DNA of 64,000 nt from Endothia cerciana (Eukaryota; Ascomycota; Sordariomycetes; Diaporthales; Cryphonectriaceae): NCBI GenBank assembly GCA_026119935.1, contig JALRMH010000008.1, forward strand, positions 620,001 through 684,000, read 5' to 3'. The position numbers and the translations under genes were made by a program. This document shows, piece after piece, positions 32,503-43,062 of this stretch. Positions within the stretch are counted from its first letter, which is position 1; each line of letters starts with the position of its first letter. A model generated the notes under the pieces. It was not told the origin of the DNA and ran no database searches. It saw only the letters and a program-made list of their open reading frames with translations.

Positions 32503-34523
32503 TCAATAGACCTTCAAGCCAGCCGCGACCTCACCATAGTTCTTCATCAGCTGTCTCCTTCTCTCCTCACCCCTCACCTCGAACCTCATCTTGAAACTGC
32601 TCGGCTCGAGAATGACATGGCTATTCGTCGCCTGCGTATCAATCGGCACCTTCCCTCCCGTGACAGGATCGATGGCCTGGCTCATGTTGAAGGCCCACAG
32701 CAGGCCCGCGCTGGTCACAAACAGCTCGTCATCAACGATATCCATGCCGAGACACTTGCGACGGCCGTAGCCGAAGCTGTGCATACCGAACTTGCTGTCG
32801 CGGAAGTTGGGGTACTTCGATAGTGGTTCCTGATACGTAGGGAAGGAAGGGTCCAGCCACCGGTCCGGGCGGTAGGTCTCTGGGTCTGGATATCTGGACT
32901 CGACCCGGTTGATGGTCCTATTTGAGAGGTCACGTTAGAGAGACGGGATTGTGTTTGGCCTGTGCGCCTTTCCTATCCCCGCAAAGCCCCCGTTCCCCCC
33001 CCCCCCCCCTTTTTTTTTTTTTTGGTTGCTCTGCTTGGGTGGTAGTGGCGGCAATATGTGTTGCTGACCACCCTGTCTCATGGGCGTCGCATGGCGGCAT
33101 GACATGCGTCTTGAAGGCACTGGTGTGCAGAAAGATGTGGTATTTGGGGTGGGGGAGGAAGGCTTACCATTCGCAGGCCACGATGATGGTGTTCTTCTTG
33201 ATCTTGACACCGCGGTACTCATCATCGCGCTCAGCTTGATGAGGCACGCCTAGGCAGTAGAAGGGAGATGTCAGCATTTACTCAGCAACCACGGGGCCAT
33301 TTGTTGGTGAGCCTACCCAGGGGGACGCCCGACCTCCACCGAATCGTCTCCTTCAGAAGAGCCCTAACAATAGGCATCTGGGCAAAATCCCCAACACACG
33401 GCATGCGATTTCCACACACCCGATCGATCTCCTCCTGTGCCTTGCGCTGCCACTCTGGATTCAACGCCATGGCCATCAAGAAGAACTTCAGCGGTCCAGC
33501 GATAGTGACAACACCAACAAGGTTGAAGAACCCAATGGTACAGGCCGCAAATGTTTCCTGGTCCTCGCTCTGCTCGAGGCTGCCATCCTGGTCCCTCGCG
33601 ACCTGTTCGATGTACCTGTAAGCCCACGTGTCCTTCGGCAACTCCCCCCTTCCAAACTTCCCCTTCGCAACTCGGTAGTTGTTCGTCCACCAGGCGCGCT
33701 GGACGGTCTCGCGCCTGCGCTCAAAAGCCTTCCACGGGTTGAGCGGGTCCGGGATGTGCCAGAGGGGTGTCATCGTGTTCACGATTGGACCCGACACAGA
33801 CATGCAGTGCAGCATGCAGTCGGCGGACTCCCCGTTATCCTTCCCCTGCGAGGCCTCGTCCCACGCGAGTCGCGACATGATGCGCCCGCAGTGCTCGCGG
33901 GAGTGATCCATGAAGCGGATGGGGTCCAACGCGAGCATCATGAGGTAGCGCTTGGTCTCGGCCTCGATGTGTCCGTAGAAGTGGTGCTTATGGGCTTCCG
34001 CCATGGCTGCGTGGACCCATTTGCGCTGTTTTGTCCAGTGATCTGGGACGGCGAGACTAAGTATCGCCGGTCTTGGGGAACGGGGGAGCATGGGACGGAA
34101 CTCACCAGTGCGGTCCATCAGGGCGACGTAGCCTACGCCCTGCTTGTGGTTGAAGAGAGTCCTGATCTGTGGCCGGCCAGAATAGATGTGGCCCCTCTTT
34201 ACGAGAAGCTCTTCGGCAATTGTCTCGTCTGAGACGATGATGAATGTCTGGCCGCCCATGCTTGTCTGATAGATTGGTCCGTGAATGTCTGCCCACTCCT
34301 TGAACTTCTTCCACATAGAGAACCTCGGCAGGTCATGGACCCTACCCACGACAGGGAATTGTCGAGGACCAGGAAACTTGGCGGCTCCCTTTTTCCTCCA
34401 TTGTAGAATTTTCTGTATGACAGACAAGAGAAGACTTGGAATCGCCAGATACAGAATGATCAGGGATACTTCGAGAGCCATCTTGGCTAGGAATGATTCG
34501 TGTGGCCTTTCCACCACGCTCAC
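32503..34523 (-). CDS. Cytochrome P450 monooxygenase, four exons
   Basis: Exons on the minus strand: 34523-34106, 34042-33317, 33249-33168 and 32917-32503. Introns are 63, 67 and 250 nt, and all phases close; 546 residues from the first ATG, or 533 from the ATG at 34481 just before the hydrophobic anchor. The anchor (LEVSLIILYLAIPSLLL) and the Pro-rich hinge (KFPGPRQFPVVG) place it on the endoplasmic reticulum. The K-helix ETIR (E-x-x-R), the PDPETYRPDRW block and the heme loop FGYGRRKCLG with its Cys ligand (about residue 463) are all present, so it should bind heme. The I-helix reads NLVGVVTIAGPL and lacks the usual Asp/Glu-Thr pair of the A-G-x-D/E-T motif. The closest look is to the fungal multi-function P450s with GxIYSxRP and VALMDRTDHWTKQRK-like blocks. 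The substrate is unknown and there is no biosynthetic core gene nearby. Confidence 0.9.
32918..33167 (-). other. 250-nt P450 intron containing an A/G homopolymer pair
   Basis: Bounded by GTAAGC and ATAG on the minus strand. On the plus strand it contains C15 followed by T14 (32995-33023). It is much longer than the other introns of the gene. Confidence 0.75.
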
Positions 34524-37091
34524 TGAGGATCAGCTGGGAAGAGCAAGGGCTCCGGTTGAGGAACTGCAGCCGGCCAGGAGGGAACACCAGGCATTTTGAT
34601 GTCCATTGTCTCTTCGCTGGTGTCCTCCTATATAAAGCCACGTCCGGCCCGAGAACACAAATTATGGCGGCCTTAGCTCGGTAGTGTTCCCAGGATGTCT
34701 GCTGTGAGTGAGTGGAACACCGTCTAATAGCCGGCCTTAGAAAATAAGGCTACGGACACCGGAAGAAATGGTCCTGGTTCTTGGGGGCGACGGTCCGCAA
34801 GATGGCCTAACGAGGCTGATCTGTAACCATCTTACATGCCATAAAGTGGGGTCCGATGAGATGATATAGCCAGCCTTGGCACGTCCGGGGGGTTACTGCA
34901 CTGTACATACTATGGTACAGCGACATTAGTTCAGAGCTGAACCCTTCGCCGGCTTCCCCGACCGACAATGAACATTCGTTGTTCTATGCGACATATCGCG
35001 GTGTATGCATCCACGTCACTGACTGGAACATACTGTGAGGCGAGAGGACGCTTGATGCCCCGGGGTAGCCTGGTGGAGAAAAAGACTTGAGAGTGACAAG
35101 TTAGGCCAAACAGCCAGTCTAATGTCACTCATCAGACTGGTGCAACACAGGCTTGCCCTCCGGCATGTTGTCACGATCAGGACGAAGCACTTTGGTTTGT
35201 ACACTCTCGAGTGCCATACTCATAACAGGGTATGGTGAGCATTCGCTCTAGCATTGGGGATGTCCGTAGATTCCACGGCACATGGCATTGCTGGGCCCCG
35301 TGAGTACGGCCCCTAAACTAGTTCATCATGAAGATCAGCACAAAGTGGACACCCGTCGGACGGCAGGGTGTCAGGGTTAAGCGCGGCTGAGCGGGAGACA
35401 TAAGACGTCGTCATCCTCAACAACAAACCGACTCTGGATCACAGAAACTTTGAGTACTAGTCGTTGACTCCCATAACCCGATGGACCCTTGAAGTAGCCG
35501 TCAAAGGATCGAAGTCGGCTCAGCTCTTGGGGAGATCTTTAGCCAAGAGAACGTTCAGCACGGGCGACGGATGGCCGTCGCCCGAGGTGATTCAGAACAC
35601 CATGCTTACCTCTGTGTGTATACCCCAGTCGGTCGGTCTCGCGCTCGAGAGCTAAGCGCGGCGGCGTGGGTGAGCTGAAAGCAAGTTCTGGCTCTGATAC
35701 GACTCCAGGAGCGACACAAGCGCTCTTCAGGGAGCATTCGAGGTCAGCCCGGGTCTTGGCCATGCCATCGACCCCGAAAAATGTCGAGGTGACTGCGAAT
35801 TACATGTCGAGGTCGGAGCCTCCAACCGCGACACTCCCTGCTGCTCCTAGGTAATGTCGATTCGTACTCACGGTTGTCCGTGTAGACCCGGATGGGCAGG
35901 TGGGGGGAGTAGATAGACGTGCCAATGTCTCGGTGGAAAGACATGCTAGCGCATTCTAATGCCGAAGTATGCATTAGGGCCGCCGGCCGTATGTTTTAAC
36001 ATCTTCATGGCAAGAGTGGCGTGTGAAGCTAGACATGGATCTCTCAAGTCTCTCCTTGGGAGTAGTCGAACCTAACTTCAATCCGGGTCCGGTTCCCGCC
36101 ATCATGGATTGACTGTATATACTGTATGTGGCGTCGCCAGCTTGGCTGTATCGACCATGTAGGGGAAAACGCAGAGCTTGCGAGAGGCGTTCACCGACTG
36201 TCAAGTGCGGTCATACCATTAATAAGGACTCTGAAGGTCTCCAGGGTGGTGGCCCGGCCGGCATGGGCGTCTGAGAGCTACTAATGAGACGGTATTTTCG
36301 GTACAGAGGACGCAGTCATCCGTCTCTAGAGCCGCACTCGGTGCTAGGCGGGTACCAGCGAGATTTTGACCCTGGGAGCTAAAGACCTTTCCGGACCCGT
36401 GCTTGGATGTGACACCTGACGATCTCGTACTCCGGTGCCGAAGCATCGGGACCATCAGAAGAGGAGCAGGAATCTTTAAGTCTTCGGATCGCGAAAGGGG
36501 AGGGGCAGACCAAGAGTGTTGGTCAGCTTGCGCCTCGAAGGAGGGTTACGACATCGAGGTTGACCATCGGAGCGGAGCTTGGGAGGCTGAACAGTGGCTG
36601 CGGGCCCTGCACGGCGATGACAGTCCAGCTGCCAATCGGACTGTAGATGGCACAGGTACGGGCGCATCTCTGTGTGCGCATGGCTGACTGATGCCATCCC
36701 GGCCCAATGCTGTTCTCATGAAACGCCAGGCTTCTTAGGAAGAGTGTCTTCAAAGCTGAGATTTGGTTCAATGGTAGTAAGAAGGTTACGTAAGGGCTCA
36801 TGCTGCAGGCAGGCAAACCTCTCGACTCCACTCTCCATAGCCCTGCCTGCCGCCTGCCAGCCTGCCCCTCCACCACTGACCGCAGTTGCTTGTGGAAGGC
36901 TTGGCAAGGCAAGGCAAGCTATGCTGGGTGAATGAGGTCATCCTCTCCAACGGCCCAGAGACGCTTCCTTAGTGACCACCGCGTCCTGCCGCATTTTGTC
37001 TGTCATGTCATCGTGAGTTCAGGACTACACTGTTGCAGTACCATCCCATACAGCACCTGGTGATCTCTGGCCTTCAGCTACTGATGCAGCC
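34524..37091. other. Intergenic between divergent P450 and palA, no other gene seen
   Basis: Probable promoters of both divergent genes. TATATAAA at 34629-34636 is about 105 bases upstream of the P450 start, in reverse orientation to that gene. CTGCC-type repeats occur at 36842-36868. Two sequences fitting the PacC consensus GCCARG lie upstream of palA (36725-36730 on plus; 36900-36905 on minus). No frame looks coding. Confidence 0.45.
36725..36905. promoter_or_regulatory. Two candidate PacC sites upstream of palA
   Basis: GCCAGG at 36725-36730 and CTTGGC (reverse of GCCAAG) at 36900-36905 match the PacC core GCCARG, 187-367 bases before the palA ATG. Six-base matches are common by chance, so this is a weak call. 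Confidence 0.2.
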
Positions 37092-39847
37092 ATGCCTCCC
37101 AGCAACAACCAGCTGTCGCTGCCCTTCCGAAGATCAGCCCAACTCTCCCTCTCGACGGCCATCCGCCAGTACATCTCTAAGAAATATGACCAGCACCCGG
37201 ATATGTTTCGGCATGACCTCGAGGTCATTGACGCTCTACGCAGAGATGCGGTGAACATCCGCGAGGCTCATCCCAGCGGCATCAAGAAGCTCCAGGCCTA
37301 TGCTGCCCAGCTCGTCTGGATATCGGGCAAGTTCCCGATTGATGTACGCGCTACCCTCTAGCCTTGCACGGTCGGCAACATGTCTTGGAGGGCTAAAACT
37401 TGTGACGTGACAGATCGGCGCCGACTTCACCTGGTACCCTGCCCTGGGCTACAATACAGAGCGGCCGCTCGTCCAGAACAACCTCAAGTACGAGCTCCTC
37501 AGCGTCCTCTTCAACCTTGCCGTGCTATACTCCCAGCTCGCCCTTGCCTCGAATCGCTCCAGCACCGAGGGCCTGAAGACTGCTGCGAACTATTTCAGCC
37601 AGGCGGCGGGAGTCTTTAAGCACATGAAGGATGTGGTCCTTCCCGAGCTGCGCATGCCTACATCTCCCGAGGACATGGACGAGAGCACCTTGGAATCTCT
37701 GACGCAGCTGCAGCTGGCACAGAGCCAGGAGTGTTTCTGGCAGAAGGCGGTAATAGACGGCTACAAGGACGCCTCGATTTCCAAGGTTGCTGCTAGGGTT
37801 AGCGACCTGTACAGTCTGGCAGGCGAGGCCGCTATGAAGAGCGAGACCATCAGCAGTGCTTGGATCCATCACATGAGTGCCAAGCATCACCATTTCGCCG
37901 CAGCTGCGCAGTACCGCGCTGCCTGTGACTGCCTCGAGAAGCGGAAGTACGGCGAGGAAGTGGCGCGGCTCACCGACGCCGTAACATGCGTGAACGAGGG
38001 TCTGAAGGAGAGCAGGGGAGGGTACCTTAGCAAGGCCGTTCTGGATGACCTGAATGGGCTGAAGAAAAGGGTCGAGGAAGACCTGAAGAGGGCAGAGAAG
38101 GACAACGACGTGATATACCTCAGTAAGTTGTGGCTGGCCACTTCCGTGCTACAGGCGGTGCAATTACTGACTCGTCTAGACCACGTCCCCACCAAATCTG
38201 GACTCAAGATCCTTGACCGCGCCAATATGGCTGTTGCTCGTGTGCCCGCGGAGATTGCTAATCCGACTGAGTACCTCGGTGATCATACCGAATTTGGGCC
38301 ACCTTTGTTCAGCAAGCTCGTCCCATACTCTGTACATGTCGCAGTATCGATCTATGAGGAGAGGAGAGACCGTCTGGTAAACCAAAATATCGTCCAGGAG
38401 CTTGAAGTCTTGAATGAGAAGCTCCATGAGATCCTGTCCTCCCTGAATCTACCAGGATCGCTCCAAGCGTTGGAAAAGCCTCTCGGTTTACCAGGCACTT
38501 TGGTGCAGCATGCCGAGGAAATTCGGCAGGCTGATGCACTCAGCCGGGTACAAAGGAGCTTCGCCGACATCGACAAGCTCAGGGCGAGCGATCGTGCGGG
38601 TTTTGACGAGGGCAAATCATTGCTAGCGAGCGAGGAAGAAGATGACCAGCGTTTGAGGATGAAGTATGGCACTCAGCGATGGGCGAGGCCGGCAAGCAAA
38701 GAGGACTTTCAAGGTGCCAAGTTGTGGAAGCAGGCCACTGATGTGGAAGGATATTTTGCTTCTAGCACATCTAGCGATGCCGTAGTGCGGGACAAGTACC
38801 TTGCGGTGGAGAGCACACTGTCCATCTTAGCTGGGTCCGACCGCAGCCTGATGGACGCTATCCCGCAGAGTCGCAAGACCGAGATTCCAGAGGCTGTGAA
38901 GCCCGCGCTGGGTCGGCTACGTGGTGCTTTCAACGACATTCAGCGACTTGAGTCGAGACGCCGGCGGCGCGCCGAAGCTCTGCGCGAGAAGGCCAAGGCA
39001 GACGACATCAAGCCAGACATCATGAAGGAGGCTGCACGACTGGAACGGACGTATCCCAACACGCAGATTGTGCCTGCACATTTCGAGGAGTTTTTTGAAA
39101 AGCGTCTTGATAGCATGTATGAAGCGGACTTGGAGCAGATCGAGAAGGAGGCTGCGGAGCAGGACAAGATGCTCGCAGACGTGACGCGGGCGAACAGGGA
39201 CTTCGAGGCCCAGAAGAAGACCGCTGGCGACAGAGGTAACAGGGAGAGAGAGGCGGCGTTACAGACGCTGGATAATGCGTACTACAAGTACAAGGAGATT
39301 GTGAGCAACGTGGAGGTGGGCAGGAAGTTCTATAATGATCTTAGTAAGATTGTTGGGTCGTTTAGGGACCGATGCCGGGACTGGGTAGGTGAGAGGAGGA
39401 AGGATGCCAGGGCCTTGGAAGAGTAAGTCACTTCACTCCAACTTTGCCCAGTTGAAGCACAGACTGACATCTCACAGTGAGATCGCCATGCCGCCCTTGG
39501 CGTCCCTCTCGATCGGCCAGCAGCAAGCACCGCCTCAAGGCACATATCAATCTCCAATGAGCCCACCGCAATCATTCTACCACAACACTGGTCCGGCTCC
39601 CGTTGCGCCAATGTCGCCGCCCGCGGAGGCACGCATACAGTCATGGGCTCGAGAGGATAACGCACAGCCGCCGGAACAACCCCAACCGCGACCGATGCCT
39701 CCTCTTCAGGGCATGTGGCAGCCAGATATGGGTATCAAGTTCGCCCCATCGCCGGCTGCTGGCGGAAGCGGACAGGCTTCTGGTCAGAGTGGAAATGGGC
39801 CTGTCGGAGGGAAATGGGATCCTAGTTCTGGGATACGATTTGGATGA
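37092..39847 (+). CDS. palA: pH-response regulator PalA/Rim20, BRO1-domain protein
   Basis: Exons 37092-37343, 37414-38122, 38180-39422 and 39478-39847 give 857 residues. Introns are 70, 57 and 55 nt. The 57-nt intron is a multiple of three and open, so a naive frame reads through it; splicing yields VIYLNHVPT, which matches the family better. The N-terminus (LSLPFRRSAQLSL, YISKKYDQHPDMFRHDLE, FTWYPALGYNTERP) is the BRO1 domain (about 1-390). The middle (about 400-720) is the coiled-coil V domain of ALIX-type proteins, and the last 120 residues are Pro/Gln-rich with two MGIKF/SGIRF-like repeats. PalA binds YPxL/I motifs in PacC and the ESCRT-III protein Vps32 at endosomal sites, bringing PacC to the protease PalB under alkaline pH. 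All this follows from the family; the assignment over Bro1 itself rests on the recognisable N-terminal blocks. Confidence 0.93.
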
Positions 39848-41220
39848 TTTCAGTGAGACCCAGTGCTTATCTTCTACCTCAAGGGGCTGATGAGCGGTTA
39901 CGAGCCAGACTTGTTTTTCTGTAGTTTGGGGCTTGCCAATCATCTAGTAATGGTTCTAGAGGCATAGCAGGGTATTAGTTGATTCCCAAATACAGTACCA
40001 GCAATAGAGGATATCCGATTGCTGCATCACAACGATGAGCTTGGACCATTTGCAGCCACTGCTTGCAGCCACCTCTATACTCGCAAACATAATCCTGTCA
40101 ACAATGCTTGGTGCCCGAAAGACAAGCTCGACACAAATAAGTCACATGTTGTGATGGTTCCATATGATGCTTGTCCTTGGGCTCTTGAGTGCTGTCGTCT
40201 TCAGCTTATATAGGGCAGACTAAAGCTTGCTTAGGGAAAAGGTTATTCAGGGTAGAAGGGAAATGGGCTCGGATTGGTTTCACTTTTCCACCCCAGACGA
40301 GCTCCGGCCTGCCTGGAGACCCACATTAGGGATCTCAGGGAGCTTTCAGATGTTGATCGAAGCAGCGGTCCCCATTCAGTTTGCCTCTGTGAATCTTACC
40401 TCTACAAGGCTGAAGACCTCCGTAACTCGAAAGAGAAATCTCTGAATAGGTTCCACTCTGTTCCGTGTCTCAGCTGGCACCTAGTCCGCCATCTTCCATA
40501 ACCAAGTCATCACCATACTTTGCAAGAATATGTTTCCGCTCCTAGCCGGCTTGTTCTCTGCTCGCGATATCATATATTCATGACCAGCTAGTGGACCTAT
40601 AAGCACTCAAAGATAATGAGATAGCGTAGAACCACCGCACTCTCGTCGAAAGACCAAATACTATATAATCAAAGCTGATTTCTCACCTTAAAGCATCTGC
40701 CTGCATATCTTGTTCCACTATTCTTCCGGCAACAAACGTTCGCGCACTTCGATAAACGGTCGAAAGGTGGCATCTACCCTTCAATTTCAGCAACAAGACT
40801 CATCGATCGTCAAGTACAACGCCGCCCGTCAAGAGCGCGTCACCACCCGACGCTCGAATACTTCACAACGATTGAGTATTTAGATGGAGCGTATCTTACC
40901 CTCAACCGCGACACTACCACATTGTTATCTTTCTTGAACATGACTTTGAGATCTCTCTCCGCTACAAGGTCAAGCTCAGATTGACCTCCTCCTGAAGTTC
41001 GTTTATGATAGAGAGGGCTTCTTCTTCCCTGAGACTCTCAAACGGACCAGAGTTCCTCGACAGCACGATAAAACCAGGTTCGTGATACACTCTCACAGAC
41101 AACAAACAATACTGTGAGGAAATAGAGGCTCTGTGGGCATAGAAAGAATGGATTGGATTCTCCAGACAAAAGGAATATCTGAAATAAGCTCGAAAACGTG
41201 GTTTAAGAGTATGCATATCA
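39848..41220. other. Intergenic downstream of palA, no supported gene
   Basis: Short frames without motifs only. Sequence becomes more AT-rich to the right as the repeat region is approached. Confidence 0.5.
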
Positions 41221-42077
41221 ACCAGGGTTAGGGTTTAGAAGCGTGTTCTTTTCCACAAATACACCTTTTCCCTACATATACACTACCACACCTGGCAATT
41301 CAAATGCTATTCGTTACGCTCTTATAAGTCTCACATCAGTCCTGGCGTGTAGCGCTACAACTCACCTGCAACGCTGAATCTGGAGTGAGAAATCAATAAT
41401 AATAATAATTCTTTTCACGCTAGCTAAATATATACCTGAATATATATCCAGCGCCTTTTATAGGCATGCGGACCCTCTGCAAATACCTAGGGAGGAAAAC
41501 CTTGCTCGAAAGCTGGACGAAACCTCCCTGCTGCTATCTCTCCGCGACCTCTTCGCGGTATCTCATCTCTTCGTTTTGCAAATGCGCCTCAGCACTCGCT
41601 GAGCTGTCTTTAGGAAAGGGGACTTTTGCTCCGCGAGGTCGCCGAGACCCACCTGTGAGGTCTCATGAGGTCTGTAGTGTTCATCATGATGCCCTCATGA
41701 TGCCCTCACGATGTCCTCACCTTTTTGCCGCTTTTTCCTAAACAGGAAGGTAGCGGCCCCTGCCAGGCGCTGCACTGGCGCCTCGGCCCTTTCCTATAAA
41801 TACTCCTTCTCCTGCCTGCGATTTCTCGCCAACTTCTTTTCCTCTTTTCCTCTTACATCCCACATTCTTCACAAGACCTCTCCGCGACTATATCCTTACG
41901 TGCCTCCCTGCCCCTATGTCGCTGCGATCTCGCCACTGCCTCGCCATCATGTCTGCCGGGTCCCCACCGGCCAGCTCTCCCTAGGGTGCGCTAGCTGCAT
42001 CTGGCACCCAGACTGTCGGGGCTCCTTACGATATCTCAGACCACTCTCTGCGACGTCTTCTATTCCCTCTATCCTTC
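41221..42077. other. Left flank of the repeat-rich island
   Basis: Contains a telomere-like 14-mer (41222-41235), an AAT microsatellite (41395-41409) and an 11-bp tandem repeat (41684-41716). Frames at 41466-42118 (plus) are not recognisable; they could be the 5' part of the degenerate coding stretch that follows. Confidence 0.4.
41684..41716 (+). repeat. 11-bp direct repeat, three copies
   Basis: TCATGATGCCC at 41684-41694 and 41695-41705, then TCACGATGTCC at 41706-41716. Confidence 0.9.
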
Positions 42078-43062
42078 GTGCTGAAGCCTACTATCGTAGA
42101 GACTTTGCTGCCTACTAGCCGCTATATTGCTATCTTCGCTCGGGCTAGTCTCAATAGTACTATGACCACCTTCGCCGGCTATAGCTGTGTCCCCTTTACG
42201 CCCGAGCATATTTGCATAGACTACGCCCTCCGATACGTCGCAGACCCTTTCGTAGAGAAGCCCTGCGTCTAGAAGATAGGTATATATAGCCTCTCTACAA
42301 CCTCGTTATAGTCCTTCCGCTGACCTTCTTAAGAGGCTCTAAGGGTTATTTATAGTGCACTAAGATTAACTGCTAAGGGAGCTGTTAGAGCGTGTATCTA
42401 CCCCCTGTAGCAGCTCCTCGACCTCTCTACTAACTTGCTGCTAGGTTGCTGATGCTTACCCTAACACTGAGGATATTCTGCTCTTTTTAAATATTATCGC
42501 CTCTTATCTTGCTGTGGCTGGAGAAGGCAAGTGGCCTAGTGCTTAGTCGAAGCAGGGTTGTGTAAGCCTCTCTGTTATATCTCCTTGATGTCTCTGCTAA
42601 CTCGTCTAGCTTTAATATGAGTAGGAAGAGGCTGTAGACGCCTGGAACACCTGTCAGCAGTCGTGCCCTGCTGCTAAGAAGACCCCTTAGAAAGGTCGCC
42701 GCAAGGTCACCGTAGCCCTCTGCTTAGACAGCGACAGCGATGCTAGCAGCGCTAGCGATGCTAACCCTTTTAGTACGCCTTAGAAGCGTCGCTGCGAACT
42801 CGCCTAGTCCTAACTAAATATAATCGAGATGCGGACCATCCTTGCTGCGTCTCGCCTGAGGGATGTCGAGAGTAAGGTCGACCGTCTCCTTGACTTTGCT
42901 AGTCTTATAGCTACTGCCTTTAAGGATAGTGCTTTTGCAACCCCTTTAAGACCTCTCCCCGACTTCGCTGCGCCCCTTGCCGCCCCTGCTGAGGATGCTG
43001 ATAGTAGTGATGATAAGGTAGAGGAGTCGGAGTCTGTGGGTGCTGATGTTTCTAATAGGTAG
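42078..43062 (+). pseudogene. Degenerate plus-strand coding stretch, unknown protein
   Basis: A frame at 42078-42272 (MTTFAGYSCVPFTPEH...) and another at 42829-43062 look protein-like. The latter can be followed upstream in the same frame to 42676 through a basic, Ser/Asp-rich stretch (RRKVTVALCLDSDSDASS) broken by three TAG and one TAA. The TAG codons sit where Gln would be natural (TP*KGRR, TP*KRR), as expected from CAG-to-TAG changes. The C-terminal part has a helical segment (RDVESKVDRLLDFASL) and an acidic tail. I do not recognise the protein. It is probably from a mobile element or an accessory gene killed by RIP. Confidence 0.45.
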
